From: Hymenolepis diminuta
Lineage: Eukaryota > Platyhelminthes > Cestoda > Cyclophyllidea > Hymenolepididae
DNA: 64,000 bases
Reading direction: 5' to 3'
Assembly (NCBI GenBank): GCA_900708905.1
Contig: CAADRB010000007.1
Coordinates: 2,049,014-2,113,013 of the forward strand
This document shows, in pieces, positions 24,608 through 38,012 of the stretch. Each line of letters opens with the position of its first letter. Positions within the stretch are counted from its first letter, which is position 1. The notes below the pieces were generated by a model. That model was not told the DNA's origin. It saw nothing but the letters and a program-made list of their open reading frames with translations, and did no database searches. A program made the translations under genes and the position numbers.

Positions 24608-27600
24608 TAGTGTTATTATTACTGTTATTAGGGAAAATCGAATCACCTCGATCCTGTCGTAAAATGAGGTACATTTATGGAAAAGTTCACTTTCCCAAAA
24701 CTCCTGCAATTATATATATATGTATTGTTAAAATATTAATTATATATTTATGTTTATATTTACATGCATTTAGTGATGAATGGGTTATGTTGCTAACGTT
24801 CGGTACCATTCTTGAATGATTAATTACATATTTATTAACTTTATCTTCTCCTTTACCTTCACCGTTTTCTTTGCAATTTTGTAAAATTTTAATGTTTTTA
24901 GAAAAGAAAGCGCCCATGACAGACTGTCCGAAAACTAATTAAATTTATATATTAAGTGGCAATTACTGCATAAAATTAAGTTCAGAATTTATCTTGAGCA
25001 TGTTAAGTTTGAATGAGATAATTATAGACAAAATAAATCCCGTGTTTTATATTTTAAGGTCACTAAATTGGATGTGGTAACATTTATCTATTTCGGAGCA
25101 TCGAATATAAATAGCATAAATCATAACCCATTTAATACTTAATCAAATGTTTGGCAAGTCTTAATTTAATAAGGTAGGTACAACCACATACAACAGTTTG
25201 AAATGCTTGTTGCATTAATCACAGCACAAGTTGATTCATTGTTGATCGAAAGGGGTCCAATAGACCAGTGTGAATCCGAGGCATTTAACTTCCCTTAAAA
25301 ATAATTCGGAATTATATTTGTATGCTTGAGAATTTGTCAGTTCTCCTATTTAGAACCAGTGTTTACTCATATGCCAGTGGTTTAGAGGTCAAAGTCATGG
25401 GTTCAATACTCTTTTACGCAGATCCGATGAACATCCTGATTGGTGGTGCTGATTCAGGTCAATCAATAAATGAATGACGGAATAGTACTTTCTCATCCGA
25501 TGTTTCCTAGACTGAAAGCTTGCCGCTGAAAAGCTTTTGGAAACGCTTCCTAAACCATCTGCCATTGCTCAAGAGATAAATGTAAACTTGGGGATAGACA
25601 GGTAACGTTGCTAAGGTTTAATAGCGTTCTTAATTGAGAGGTATGTGAATATCAATTATCTGAAGTATTTTTAATTACTCTCACAAGAACCTCATTAACT
25701 TTATTCACTCCTTCGTTTACAAGGATTATAAAAGGTAGGCAGAATTGTAGTTTTCAGTAGGTACAATCAAGTAATCGGCAAAGCAAGTGTGAATTACGTG
25801 TCTGCTAATAAATTGTACATATTTATGATTTTAAAAATTCGACCCTATCATACTACGTTTATATAAAAAGAAACGCCGACTAAATGAATTTGTAAGAAAT
25901 TAAGGGTAAGTAAAGGTACAGAAGTGACTCCTGCTTGGACTTAGCAAATCACAAACAGCAAAATTTTATTTCGGTCACGTCAAATTTATACACTAAATTA
26001 TTTAAATGATAATAGATTGGACGTTCCAAAATTTCGGAAATGCTTCATTCTCAAAATTAGGTAATCACAATCACATCCGACTAGTCGACGAGTCACTAGT
26101 GACACCAATGACCAAAAGAGGTCTTCAAGATCAGCTAAAATTCAGAATATCTGTCCCATCTTAGAATATTAAAAAAAATAATTTAAAAAATAAATTTATT
26201 TTTGGTTTTCAAATTTCTTGCAAAATCACTAGTAATTCATACGTATCCGTCAATATGCCTATCTGTGAAGAAAACGCATTACAAAATTGATGCTCATCTG
26301 CTCACTTCCGGTGCGTACCATAGCCAACTGTGACGATTGTAATTGATCAAAAGAGTATTTAAACAATCGTGTTGATATTAGACTCTCTATGATGATGCTC
26401 TCCTATCCAAAATATGGACTGAACAATGCTTTCATTCTTAGAGATTAATAGGGTTAATTGATATTTTAACTATTTCCATTAATCCAGTAGTGGCTTCGAA
26501 GTAAAACAGCGGTAAATTCAGCAGTAAAATAATGGCCTAAGCAGTTATACTTTGTGCCATGTTAGAAAAATCGCCATATCTTGAGCCGAGTCTTCTTTTA
26601 AACTCAATTGTTGGTAGAATCGTAGCAACTGGTATGACTGGTCATTCTAACCAATGGAAGGCACTGAAGGGCATTGAGCTTATTACTTCTGGCTTTGTAA
26701 ACTTTGTACTTTGATAGTTGTGCTTTAATATCACATTTGAATAGTCTAATATTCACTTTTAAGTGTAAATAGATTTGTTTATTCGATGATTTTAGAACAT
26801 TACAAGTATCGCTAAATGCAAACACACACGGTAACTGGATAGACTAATGATATAAATCAATGCAAGATGAAAAGAGAAGTAACCTAGAGAGGAATCACAT
26901 TAGTTTCGTTTTTCTTAGTATTGAAGTTAAAATGTGCAAAAAATTCACAATTTTAATACAATCAATAGAACTCCAAATGAAATCGAATAATATTATCCAA
27001 TGATATGTTTTTCATAAACCGAATGATTTCGTAAAGTTTTGCCTCTGCTAACTGTTGAACGAATTCCTATGATAGGTATGAATACTGTAATGCAAAACAG
27101 CGAGAATTGACGCCACCAATAGACTTTTTACATTTTGCAACCTTCCGGTGACATCAAACGAATTTGAACTGATACTTGAAATGCAGTCCTATGAAAATGC
27201 AAACTAATCCAAAACTTCACACCTAAAAAACCGACATCAAATGCATTTGTCGGGAATTGCTAAATTCCAATTTCATGATGATACAGAAAGAAAGGGGCGC
27301 CAATCGCACCAATATATAAAAATATAGTGATATGTTTGTCTTCAAGACAATTCTTCAAATCCCACCTTTTCTACCCTTTTACAAATGTAAAATTTTGAAT
27401 TTTAGAATTAGCGATCTTCAACAATGGTACTCTAGAGAAAATTTGGCCATTATTTTCTCCTTTAGTAATTGTTTTATCGGAACACTTCAGAATTGCACAT
27501 ATTAATTGAAAGGAAGGTATCTATAACAAATCGAATTTAATTTTAATTTAATCAGTTTCCTGTTTTATTTATTTGTATTTAAGTATAATTTGAAAACAGT

Positions 27601-29869
27601 CAAAATAAAATGTAGGTCTCTATTGAATCACTTTATATGACGCTAATAATTTGGAAATCTCATAACTGTAGTTGCGATTAAACGAAATGTGGGGAAGATG
27701 GTTATTGCACGCCTTTATTGTTCTAATATATGCTATGACAACCCCTTGTCCAGTAATTCGAAATGCCAATTTTGGTAACTAAACACCACAGCATTAATAC
27801 CACTAGCGTAATTATGGGAAGTTCATTTAAACAAAACACGCACCTCTGATGTCACTTCTTTAATCCCTATAATGCCTAAACTATTACTAAAAGGACTAAG
27901 ATGTATTTTTCCGCCTGTTCTCATTTTCACAAAAGATTTTCAAGAAGTGGAACTCAGAGAATGAATAAATCCTTTGCTGTATTCATTGATTAAAGAAAGT
28001 ATTAGTCCAAGTATCGGTTAACAAGTAAGATCAGCTCAGCTAATATCAAGTAGTGGCTCTTGGTTATGCATCGAAATGGTATGACTAGTCACTTAATTTA
28101 TCAACTGTCGAATAAGTTTTGAACATCTGAGTAAAATTCTAAAATTTAACCTCAGGCCATTAAGTCACCACCCATTTAACGAAAATTAAATTACTTGATA
28201 AATCCATAAAATCAGAGGAACCAATAAGATCTCCTTTTCACCACTTTTCTCACTACTTGTTACCCTATTTTAATGATCTCTGTGTTAAAATGCTTTCTCA
28301 AGGTGAAAATTTATGAAATTTTTTCATTTTTCAATGGTAGCATTAATATCTGAATTAACTCAACTAGTTAAAAAAGAGGAAAGAAGAACGGTAGTCATTG
28401 AATTACTTTCATGAATCAAACAAAAACTTCAATTCTACCTTAAAAAATTCGAGTAATTTGTTGAAGTTTTGGCGGGAAATCGAATAAATAACTCTAGCTA
28501 CTTTATTAAATGAATAACTTTAGGATAAATGTTATAGTGACTTAAGTGCATATGATTATTGTAAAATTTTTTTACACAAAACCATTCCCAATCAAAAATT
28601 TATCAATCTCGTTCAAAAGTTGTTTTATCGAAATTCTAAAGAAAAGGAGAGAGAGGCTCTGAAGGTAGACAATAATAATAAGTGGAAATATGAAACAAAT
28701 AAACAAACGAAATATGACTTGCGACAATATAACAAAATTTAAATCTCCTAAGTAAGCATGTTTGGTTTAAAATATTATATCATTTATTCTAATAATTCCA
28801 ACGATCAGCGGATGCGTTCAGAGACTTTACAGCTCCGCTAAAAGTAATTTGAAATCGGTAACATCTATGGTAGTAAAAGTGGATCCTGAGCTGACATTTG
28901 CACCAAAAGTGAGAAAGAAAATTCGTAAAAATGATTCGATTACTATTTTGAGCTCTTGCAGTTCGGGATTTTAAAAATTGTTCGGCTAAAAGAGAGGCAC
29001 AAAGAGAACGAAATTATTATCTCTATTTGTACCAAGGGTTAATTTCAAGTATCTTACCATCAAGTGTGTTCACTCTGACCATACACTTTCATCCAGTTGT
29101 GAGCTCTTTTAACCTATTTCTTGCTTTAAATAAATAGATTAGGAAAATTTTTAAATTTTCTCAATTCGTCGAACTGCTAGTACGCCTTATGTGAACTATG
29201 AAGCCTCAATAAGATAATACCAGAAATAATCTTAACTATATACCAGCAACTGTCAAAATCCTTGATAATAATAAGAGATTATAGCGGCCACAAATATTAA
29301 AACGGGTAAGGAGGTTCGAAGAACATAGCAATCATGAAATTAATGGCAGAAAATGCACCAGAAATAATTTATGATTACTTTAACGAATCGAGCAATGTTA
29401 CATCATTTTACTTCAATTCAACCATAATAAAGTTTCAAACACTCTTTTCAATCAATAGTTTGTTCTTACATTCTTTACAATAAACTTTACAGAAACTTTA
29501 ACAACAAAACTGTGAGAAAATAGTGCGAAATGCCATTTACATTTTCTCAAATAATTCTTTGTCTTGTCCAGAAATTGAAAATTCACGCAAATGTAATATC
29601 TCTTTCTCGATTGAAATAAACAAAAATTTTATTACATATCGACTCGAAGTTAGGATTAAATAGAGAAGAGAAATACGCAATAACAAATTTAGAGCAGCGT
29701 AATTTCAATAAAACGAAAACAATACAAACTTTTGCATATTTTAAGTGTTGAAAAGATATTGTGCGTAATTTAAATGTTTCAATATCTTTCTCTGTTTAAG
29801 CATTCCTTTTTAAAGCCACTTATGAGGAGTTAGTTTTTAGGGATATTTTAAAGGTGTTGGTATAGCAGC
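24608..29869. other. Gene-free stretch apart from one SINE-like copy
   Basis: Holds the plus-strand SINE-like copy at 25370-25480. Otherwise AT-rich, with no supported gene, RNA or clear repeat. Confidence 0.45.
25370..25480 (+). repeat. SINE-like repeat copy on the plus strand
   Basis: The head region reads AGTGGTTTAGAGGTC followed by ATGGGTTCAATACTC, resembling polymerase III A- and B-boxes (TGGCNNAGTGG and GGTTCAANNCC). It is the same head seen inverted in the other copies. The 3' part is diverged. Confidence 0.45.
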
Positions 29870-30245
29870 TATTGTTGTGCAGAAGAGTGAATGCTCACAA
29901 GGTCACCACTTTCTTGGGGTAACAAAGTGTAGGATTAGCAAGAACACAAGGAGTTGTGTGGGCCAAAGTGTATGGAATAAACCACGATGAGAAATCGAGA
30001 GAGCAAAGGAGTTGCGGAAAAGAGGAGATGGTCTGATAAGAGACAAGCATGTGTCTAGGTTGTGTATGGGAATGAATATACAAAGACGGTTTATATGAGT
30101 CATTTTGGTAAGGATACGCGTACTTTTAAAGGAAACGGGACGGTTATAGACAAAAAGGAGAATCGATAAGGTCGTCTAGATATGACAGGTAGGGACTTGA
30201 ATCATGGGGATATAAAGGCGAAAAGTCGGTGTGTTTCCACAAAGA
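29870..30245. repeat. Dispersed repeat, copy A
   Basis: Shares two blocks with 36390-36755 in the same order: CAAGGAGTTGTGTGGGCCAA followed by GTGTATGG, and about 160 bp later GAAACGGGACGGTTATAGAC, AAAAGGAGAATCGATAA and GTCTAGATATGACAG. Open frames across it are not conserved between the copies, so it is taken as non-coding repeat. Its class is unknown. Confidence 0.6.
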
Positions 30246-30711
30246 ATGTGAAGATATTATTTTAGCAAAATTTCTTTGAATTACTAAATTTAAAATGGTT
30301 TTGCTTTTATCTTTAAAACACTTACTGATTCAACAAGGTTTTGCAAAAAAATTGTGTTGATAAGTGAAATATAGATTTCTAGAATATGTATTTATTTGCC
30401 TACAAAAATACTACATACGAGTGTTACATCTAATTTATTCTTTTTCCTTATTTAGAAAATAACCTTTATCTTCAGGAAGATATCAGTGATGTATGTCAAG
30501 TGTCAGGTTAGTATAACAAATCAAACGTAAATGATTCACTTAACCAATATGGTGACGGTGATATCAGTTCGGATCGAGACCAGTTAGTCAGAAATTCAGT
30601 GAATCTATTTTATCCATAAAAAAGCAGGATAACAACCATAGATACCCTCTCTCTAATTGGTACTTTGATAAGCTGTTGGCTATTCAGTGAAAAGAAATTT
30701 TTGTATAAGAA

Positions 30712-30897
30712 GTGTTTTGGTGCAAGATACGTAAGGGTTCCAGCTCAAAATTAGGAGAAAGTGCGCCACTACCACAGTGGTCATTGTACACGTCTGCAAA
30801 TCAAGATGACGAGGTCAATGCCAATCCGAGCATATGCAGTAGTGCTGATGACCAACTGTCCCAGTCAACAAGTGGGCTGGTAGGAGGTGGGTTTCCA
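30712..30897 (+). CDS. Candidate internal exon, unrecognised
   Basis: An open frame without ATG directly follows a stop and a possible acceptor (TTTTTGTATAAG). It ends in a good donor, TTTCCA|GTAAGA at 30897/30898. The residues are Ser/Gly/Pro/Gln/Asp-rich (for example SSADDQLSQSTSGLVGGG), unusual for chance frames here. No partner exon could be phased to it and no family is recognised. Confidence 0.22.
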
Positions 30898-32719
30898 GTA
30901 AGAGATCCTACCTTCTACCCAAATCAAGTGCTATGATCACTTCTCCTAGGGTCTGATCACTTTAAAAGGGGGAATATTCTCAAGAACGATATTTAAAGAG
31001 AGGGAATAGTCAATGTGTTACAGGATGTAAAGGAGAATTGATTCGTAGACTCATTCACGGGCACGAAAGTGGTCAAATCATTTCATTCCTTCTCCTTTCG
31101 ATTCTAATACACGCAATAATTGAATAACATATCACAATATCTTCATCTGAAAAGGAATAATTGGCTCAATATTGTCTCCTTTTTAGATATTTAAAAAGGA
31201 AATAAATTCAAAATTTTGCTAGTTTGAATGAGTTCAGTTCAAATATTCAGGAAGATTATCTAACTATTGTTAAATAAGAAACGAGAAAGAATCTTCTCTT
31301 CGCAAATACGAAAATAACTGCAATACACTTGGTAATATAAGACCGGAATAGACTCTATTTATAAGAGAAAATTAAAGGACATTCATGTGCACCATGGTAA
31401 AAATGTCTGAAATTATGAGCAAATATATATGCACTCTTCCTAAATTATAATTTTGCATGAAAGCATAAAAAATCCAAATATATGTAATATTATTACTAGT
31501 TAACGTGATAAATATGATCAGATAAAGATAAAATACTGTTAAAGGAACACTGTAATGCTAATTGAGTTTGTACTGGCTGACAATTCAGTAAGGATGGGAG
31601 TAGGGTCATCACCCAATCTTTTAGCAAGCTTCCTCTTGAATTTGAGAAATACGTGACTTAGAGATTTCAAAACCGACATTAATGTATGACGTCGTGACAT
31701 TCTGTGTAATCTTTAGATCAAAAGCCTTAGAACTACCAGCCACATTTAATTATTTTGAATCAAGAAGGCTTCGAATACCGGAAATTTAAAACCTCTTCCA
31801 CCGATAAATGGCACATTTAAAACTTCACTTCTTTCTGCTAAAGTTGTATTGGTGATGCGAAATTTAACCAAAGGGGTATTTACAATGACGTTTTCCCCAG
31901 ATAGTGATTTTGACGGTACGTATTAGTGAAAAACAGAGAAACAAGTTCATGTTTTATCATTAACTCTTCCTCCACATTATTCACCTCACTTTCAACATCC
32001 ATAAATAATTGCAGTCACCGTTAACATTGAGTGAGTGACAGCAATAATGTCAAAGATGTTTCACAAAGTAGACGCGGATATAAGACCTCAAAATATAATT
32101 AATAAAACTTTTAATAGATGATATAAACATTCAGAGTGTGATTAAAAAGTATTTCTCAGATTTACTAACTCTAAATTGGAGGCAAAATTGATCTTATCAT
32201 GACGAGTACCAGCAAAAAATTGCCATTTTTGCTGCGAGAGAAGTGTTTTACGGAAAGATAGATGATCAGGAGGAAAATTCAAATCTCAAAGCAAATATTG
32301 ATCATAATTTTGAAACAGCCTGAAATTATGCCAATCAGAGAGCAGCAAAATTGCTAATAAAGGAAATGGTAAAAAGGAAGAATTGAGTGTGGACCATCTT
32401 GAAATACTCTACATGAACAGCAAGCTCAGGGAAATGAAAAATAGGATCTGAATTTTCTTCAGATTTTGAATAGTTCCTTCAGACGAAATAAATAATGCTA
32501 CTTTTATGTGTTAGTAGTAAGAAAATGTATATGACCTATTTCAGCTAATATTTTGTTCAAATCTATCGGTTTACCCAAAAGTATGGGTTTTCAAGATCTT
32601 CTTGGATTATGCTTATTGCAAAACCTTACCCTATTTCTCATTAAAGGGAATAGATTGAGAAACCCATCCACTCTTCGTTTTCCCCTGGAATGAACTCGGA
32701 TGTTCCCTTTCATCCTTCT
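30898..32719. other. Gene-free stretch before the retrotransposon remnant
   Basis: Around 32219-32320 one plus frame reads AAREVFYGKIDDQEENSNLK before a stop, and may be another decayed coding fragment. Nothing else is supported. Confidence 0.35.
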
Positions 32720-33170
32720 CTTACCCATTACAAAATTTGGTATATGGAATGCCAGATGGATCAACAAGAAACTTAAATTTAAGAAGATTCTCTCTAATTC
32801 GAAAGGCAGAAAAATGTGTCTTGTTGTGATTACGGGGACTAAAATATATTAAATTATAATTGAACTATCTCGAAGTGGACGTCCTGCAACGTATTCTGGA
32901 GTTGCCTTTTTCATAAATCGCCTTTGAAATCAGGTATCATTAAAGCTCAAAGTTGATGACATCAAACTGGACATCATCGGCTGTTCTTCGTCAACAGACT
33001 ACTTTAATTCCCTTCGAGAAAGTACAGTTGTGATTAGAGTCCTGAACCCTTCCACGAGCTTAGGCATGCAAAATGTTAGGGAATTTAACATTAAATCGAA
33101 TCTCATTCGATTCTTTTCCCCCTTGACAACAACTGCTCGGCACCAGATAAAATATCTAGGAATAGAATAA
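32720..33170 (+). pseudogene. Decayed endonuclease domain of a non-LTR retrotransposon
   Basis: One plus-strand frame gives KFGIWNARWINKKLKF near 32733, then RSGRPATYSGVAFFIN near 32875 and VDDIKLDIIGCSSSTD near 32951. In family terms these match the WNxRS, tyrosine-rich SGVAxxI and DIIGxYxPT motifs of the endonuclease/exonuclease/phosphatase fold that opens the ORF2 of LINE-type elements. Two in-frame stops (TAA near 32848, TGA near 32926) interrupt it and the catalytic SDH end is not found here, so it is dead. The clade is uncertain (CR1- or RTE-like). Confidence 0.6.
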
Positions 33171-33221
33171 GTCTTCACCGTTTCTACCAGCAACATAATT
33201 TGAAGACATTAAACTCTCTCG

Positions 33222-33405
33222 TTGATAAAAGAGTACCCGAAGACTGACACTGTTTCATCTAACTGGCCAGAGAGGAGCGATGGATCTTGTTATTTCTTCT
33301 CGCTGCAGAATCATGAAAACTACCAATATTCTTATCCAATCACTGCCTTAATGAGCAACAGAAGAGCAAAGCCTTCAGGCCCAATCTGTTCCAATGCCTT
33401 CGCAG
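33222..33405 (+). CDS. Candidate exon with consensus donor, unrecognised
   Basis: The open frame ends CGCAG|GTAAGT, a perfect donor, at 33405/33406. It starts just after the decayed retrotransposon endonuclease and may belong to it or be chance. No homology is recognised. Confidence 0.18.
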
Positions 33406-34299
33406 GTAAGTCGGGGAAATGATCTGATTGGAAAATACATAAATTACAACCAGATTTCCATAAAGAACACGCTCGAAAACATAATAAAAGAGCGGTTTAA
33501 GATACAACACTTTTTTACTAGAACAAAGGGATAAAGATAAAAGATTGATGTCAAAAAGCCGTAGTTCAGATCAAACCCGATTTGAAATTAAAGAACAGTT
33601 TTTTTTTGCGGTGTCTTAAGACACACCCTCCAGGCGATTTTAAAACTTATAAAACATAACCAAATCAATTGAGGAATCTTCTAAAATATACGCCTAAGCA
33701 TAAAAATTGGAACTTTCTAACTCTCATAACAAAGAGATCCACACCAACCTTTAAAATTAAAAGTCAGTTTTTCAGCTCTACTTCACAGAAATGGTCTGAA
33801 TTACTCGTTTGAGAGCATATATTAATACTGTTCTTTTAGCTAAGCACTATGCTAAGATATTTGAACCTCCTCGTGATTGTTCTTTACCAAATTCTAGAAC
33901 TCTCAGTGGTAACGGAAGAGGATCTGAGCTCATATAATGGGAAGAGGGAAAATTAGATACTTACTTGCCTAGAATCTTTAGTGACTGTTGGGAAGATGTT
34001 CAGTCAAACCCACATGAAAGGGGAGAAGCGACAGTGGTTTGGCTATACATTCGGCAAGCTGTGTGGATTAGTAGTCAATAGCAGGTTGAGATACATCTAA
34101 TGATAAAGCCTAATTGGTTAAAATATGGGTTCCATCAATAAAATTCAACAGATCAAGGTGCATTAGGCGTTGCTATTGCTAAGAGGTATCCAATAATTTG
34201 ATTTCCATGGAACTAAAAAGGCATTTGTTGGTCGTCATATATGGGCAGTGTTTGTGTCTCAACACTGATGGACAGACTTCAGGGCTCAACACTTCCAGG

Positions 34300-34395
34300 T
34301 TCATAATTAAATTGGTTTTGTGCCTGACTGACTTTTATGTGAGTTCTCTTTTATCCCTATTTTGGAAATGTGGGACATCGGGTTTGAAGTTCGTG
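34300..34395 (+). repeat. Dispersed repeat shared with 54.93-55.02 kb
   Basis: TTTTGTGCCTGACTGACTT and a GACATCGGGTTT block match the stretch at about 54932-55015. It falls inside the decayed LINE interval, so it is probably part of that element family. Confidence 0.4.
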
Positions 34396-34439
34396 AAGGT
34401 GGTGACGCAAGGTTAAAAGAATTTAAATTTTGAATATTC

Positions 34440-34560
34440 ATTCAGAAAATGACTCTGGATATTGAAGAATTCGAACCCATTGTTTAAAGCAGAATGAATT
34501 AGTTCTAAAGAAATGGGAGGAACATTGTGAATCAGTGCTACAGAAACAGTAAGAAAGTCT
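34440..34560 (+). pseudogene. Possible linker fragment of the same non-LTR retrotransposon
   Basis: A short frame reads NELVLKKWEEHCESVLQKQ, like the conserved W-x-E-H-F-x-x-L-L segment between the endonuclease and reverse transcriptase of LINE ORF2. There are stops on both sides. It lies 1.3 kb downstream of the endonuclease trace on the same strand. No reverse transcriptase core (F/YADD) follows. Confidence 0.4.
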
Positions 34561-36389
34561 GATAATGATACAGGTTCCCTGGTTCAACTAATTACTGATC
34601 TTTCAAACCACTCACAATCAACACTAAATGCAATAAAATATTATATTTTCTCTTAAAAGAATTTAATTCTGTAATATTCGGCGAGAAGAAATTGATTGCG
34701 TTAAGGATTTATCTGCTTGTTTATCATACTCCAGAGTTTAAAATCAACTTTTAATTTCAAGTTATCAATCAAACAATAAGACAAAATATAAATGAAAAGA
34801 ACCAAAACTCTCTTTTAAATCTCTAGCCGTTCCGTAATAAGTATAGCTAGTTTTTCAGCTATAGTTACTACAGCTGCGAATTTAGTAAAAAAGCCGTTAA
34901 ATTGTGTATATAAAAATAAATCTGAAGCATTATCTTCACTAATAAGATTTTAATTCAAATATATTTTCCAAAGAACCGGATTAAATATTGATTATTTTAG
35001 GTTTTATTATCTTTCCCCCGTCACTATCGAAGTCATTTTCCTGCACTTATTCTTCTGGAATGAAAAAAATATATGTTGATTTTATGCATCTTCACGCCGG
35101 GTATTACTTATGTAAAATAAGTAGATGGCTAAAGGGGTTAGATGGAACTTTCAAAACCTTTTGAATAAATATTGTGATAACTCTAAGCTTGGGTGGAGAT
35201 AAGGTAACCTAGTGTTACTTTTATGAAATGTTTTTGGACGTCCGCGTCAACAGATTACAATGATGAATATCGATCTCCTGATTTCTAAGTTGTTAGATAT
35301 GCACATTGACTATTGCAGTTCTGAAGTGGAAATATTTTAACCTTAAATTTTATCATCTTATTATACTTGGTCCTCTCCTAATCCCTTATTGGACTACATT
35401 ATTGTCATCATGTTCAGCTTTTTCAAAAAACTTTTATATATTTCTCGCTTACACTCGTCGGTATCGCAATCACTTCCAGACAGTTGTTTCACTGGAATGT
35501 AATGAAAGTTAAAGCCCATTCTTATTTGCTAGTAGTTAAATATTTTATAGTGATTTGTGCAATGTTATATAATATTATATAATATTGATCACTTTTATTC
35601 CTGATCGGAAATCTCGCTTATTTTTAACTTCACAAAATATAGAGTTCACCCTAAGGGAATTCATGCAATGCTAAAAATATCTATACTTATAGAAAAGATA
35701 AATTTCCTAAGGTTACCTAAAAAGCTGCTTAGTTCGGTAAACTGATAAACAAACCACTAAGGGCGTTCAAATGCAGGAAATCTCGCCTTTAGAGCAACTT
35801 GCTCTTTAGGTATCATAGGCAATTTAACTTAAGTCTGAAATTTCATGTCTGATGAATCTACGTGCTAAGTTAATTAACAGATTAAATCGCCTTATATAGG
35901 TAATTATCAATAAGGCTGCATTAATACTTATGATCTAACTACGCCACAGTATACATTCCAGCTAAGCTGCTACAGTAACATCACCGCAATTAATTACAAA
36001 CTTATTGTGTCCATTTTAACCACCGTGGCACTATTACTGAATAAAGTAAATGGGTTTACTCTATATATATAAGAGTGACCGTTTATTTAACTCAGATTTC
36101 AAAGGGTTATATAAAACCTTCATAAAAGCATGCTACTTAAAATTATTCAGTAGCAGAGATGCGCCTACTCGAGCCGATTAACCCTGATATCTTTTACCAG
36201 CAGCGATGATTGACATGTCCTCTGGTAGGAGAAATTGTTTATTATTTACATATTTTTCATAAATATTTTAGGTTGTTCTAGTTTGATTTGTAAATGACAA
36301 TATGCTATCGACGTTTATCTCCCATTTTCGAATCTCAACACTTGCTAATATCGAAACAAAGGAAGAGATTGCTGGAGTTAAGATAACAG
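34561..36389. other. Gene-free stretch
   Basis: AT-rich; includes a TATATATATAAG stretch near 36062 with no gene attached. Nothing else seen. Confidence 0.45.
35563..35587. repeat. Short AT palindromic tandem
   Basis: Two tandem copies of TATATAATAT-type units; simple sequence only. Confidence 0.5.
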
Positions 36390-36755
36390 CTAACGATTAA
36401 CAGCTAACACCAGTTCTAGAGCAGAAGACCAAGAGCTGTTTTGGCCAAAATGTATTGATTATGCCACAATGAGGATTCAAGCGAGTAAGAGAGAGATAAA
36501 GAACAAAGGCGATGAGAGAGCGGCGTAGGAGCAGGTGTATGACAAGCGTACGTTTGCGCGTGACGCAGTGGAGATACACTCGGGCAAGGACGCGCGAGAG
36601 GTACGAGTGCAATGTACTTTCAAATGAAACGGGACAGTTATAGAAAAAGGAGAATCGATAAACTCGTCTAGATATGACAGATAAGAGTTTGAGTCATAGG
36701 GGCATAATGATATCACTCCGTGGGCGAGAAATCGAAGTATTTTCATAGAGGATGA
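36390..36755. repeat. Dispersed repeat, copy B, CpG-rich
   Basis: Matches the copy at about 29.87-30.25 kb through CCAAGAGCTGTTTTGGCCAA, GAAACGGGACAGTTATAGAA, AAAGGAGAATCGATAA and GTCTAGATATGACAG. The central part (36520-36610) is unusually CpG-rich (GCGCGTGACGCAG, GGACGCGCGAG), unlike copy A, which may mean copy A has lost CpGs by decay. Confidence 0.6.
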
Positions 36756-37867
36756 GTCATCCCTCAGTCATCCCTCAACCTTGAGGTATGTAAAGGCGAC
36801 ACAAATTTCTGGCTGTGAATTGGTCCAAGTGCAATTGACCTCTTCAAGCCGAATGTCTCACTTTCGGGGAGGCTGTAGGAATTAGAGGAGGGAAACCGAA
36901 ACTTGCATATGATGGTAGATTATTGTAAGAATGGTTAACACAAAAAATGCAGAATTTGAAGGGAAGCATAGTGGATAGCCATCTTCAAGACTTATAACGG
37001 TCTTGAGAACGTACACCTGTATCATAGCAGCACCTAGCAATACAGCACATAAATAATCCATAAATTACCCTATTACTACATCAGCCGCTTTTATCCTTGT
37101 AGAAGATAGTATTAAACATACGATTCTAATAAAGAATTTGTTAAGCTTTCGTTATTGAAAGCTAGGAATAATTGTTTTGAAGGCGAGATTTTTTATTTTT
37201 AAAGGTTTCTTTGTCAAAATGACCCTCATGAGTTGCGATAATCTATGTAAGTGTTTTGGGGGTTTTTATAATTGAAAGCGACAGAATAAAAATTAGACTG
37301 GATATCGATTTTTAGGAGCAAATGTCTATATGTCATTAACTTATTTAATTTCGTCTGAGAGCAGAAGAAATCATACACCCGAATTCTAAGAAGATCGGCT
37401 GATGGCGTTACTCTCATATTTACAGTCACATATCTGTATGTTGATATTAGTTGGAATTTATACGAAACCTTTTACAGATCTTCCAGCGCTATCATATCAA
37501 TTAATTCCCTACTGCCTTCGATTTATTTCTTCTTGCCATTTCAATCTGGTTGCATTTGCAAAAGAATAACTGTGAAAAGCAATCACACTTCCATTTTAAG
37601 TAGCTTTTGATAAACATGTGATTTCAGCTTATTTATGTCGCTTCTTTCGATCGATTGTGCACACTGGTTGTTTTTTGAATAGGTGCGCTCAGAACTAAGC
37701 CTTTAATAGGTGAACTAAGCTTCCTCCAGGCAGGATTTATTAAAGTGGAAAACAAAATTGAATTCTGATTTCATATATTAAGTAAAGGTAAATTTTTAGA
37801 TTATTATAAATTTCCAAATTCCTATCACAAAAAATTTACCAAATCAGTTACAGATGTATTAATTTGA

Positions 37868-38012
37868 CGTAGAGAAGGTAGTCCGGAGCCGATCTTATGA
37901 GATAATCACATTCTAACGCCTCTCTTGTTGACCAAACTTAACCAGTGTGGTTGAGTATTCATTATTACTCTGACTTGGTGGGTGGATAAGTTGACTACTG
38001 CGCCATCCACAC
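37868..38012 (-). repeat. SINE-like repeat copy 4
   Basis: Carries GGTAGTCCGGAGCCGATCTT, ATGAGATAATCACATTCTAA and CGCCTCTCTTGTTGACC, then the tail CTACTGCGCCATCC. The minus strand begins GGATGGCGCAGTAG, a good A-box-like match. Confidence 0.55.

Noticed and set aside
29895..30103. Two overlapping minus-strand open frames.
   Set aside because: They lie in a dispersed repeat and the frame is not shared with the copy at 36.4 kb.
36397..36746. Two overlapping minus-strand open frames of 71 and 89 codons.
   Set aside because: They lie in the second copy of the same repeat and do not match the first copy in protein.
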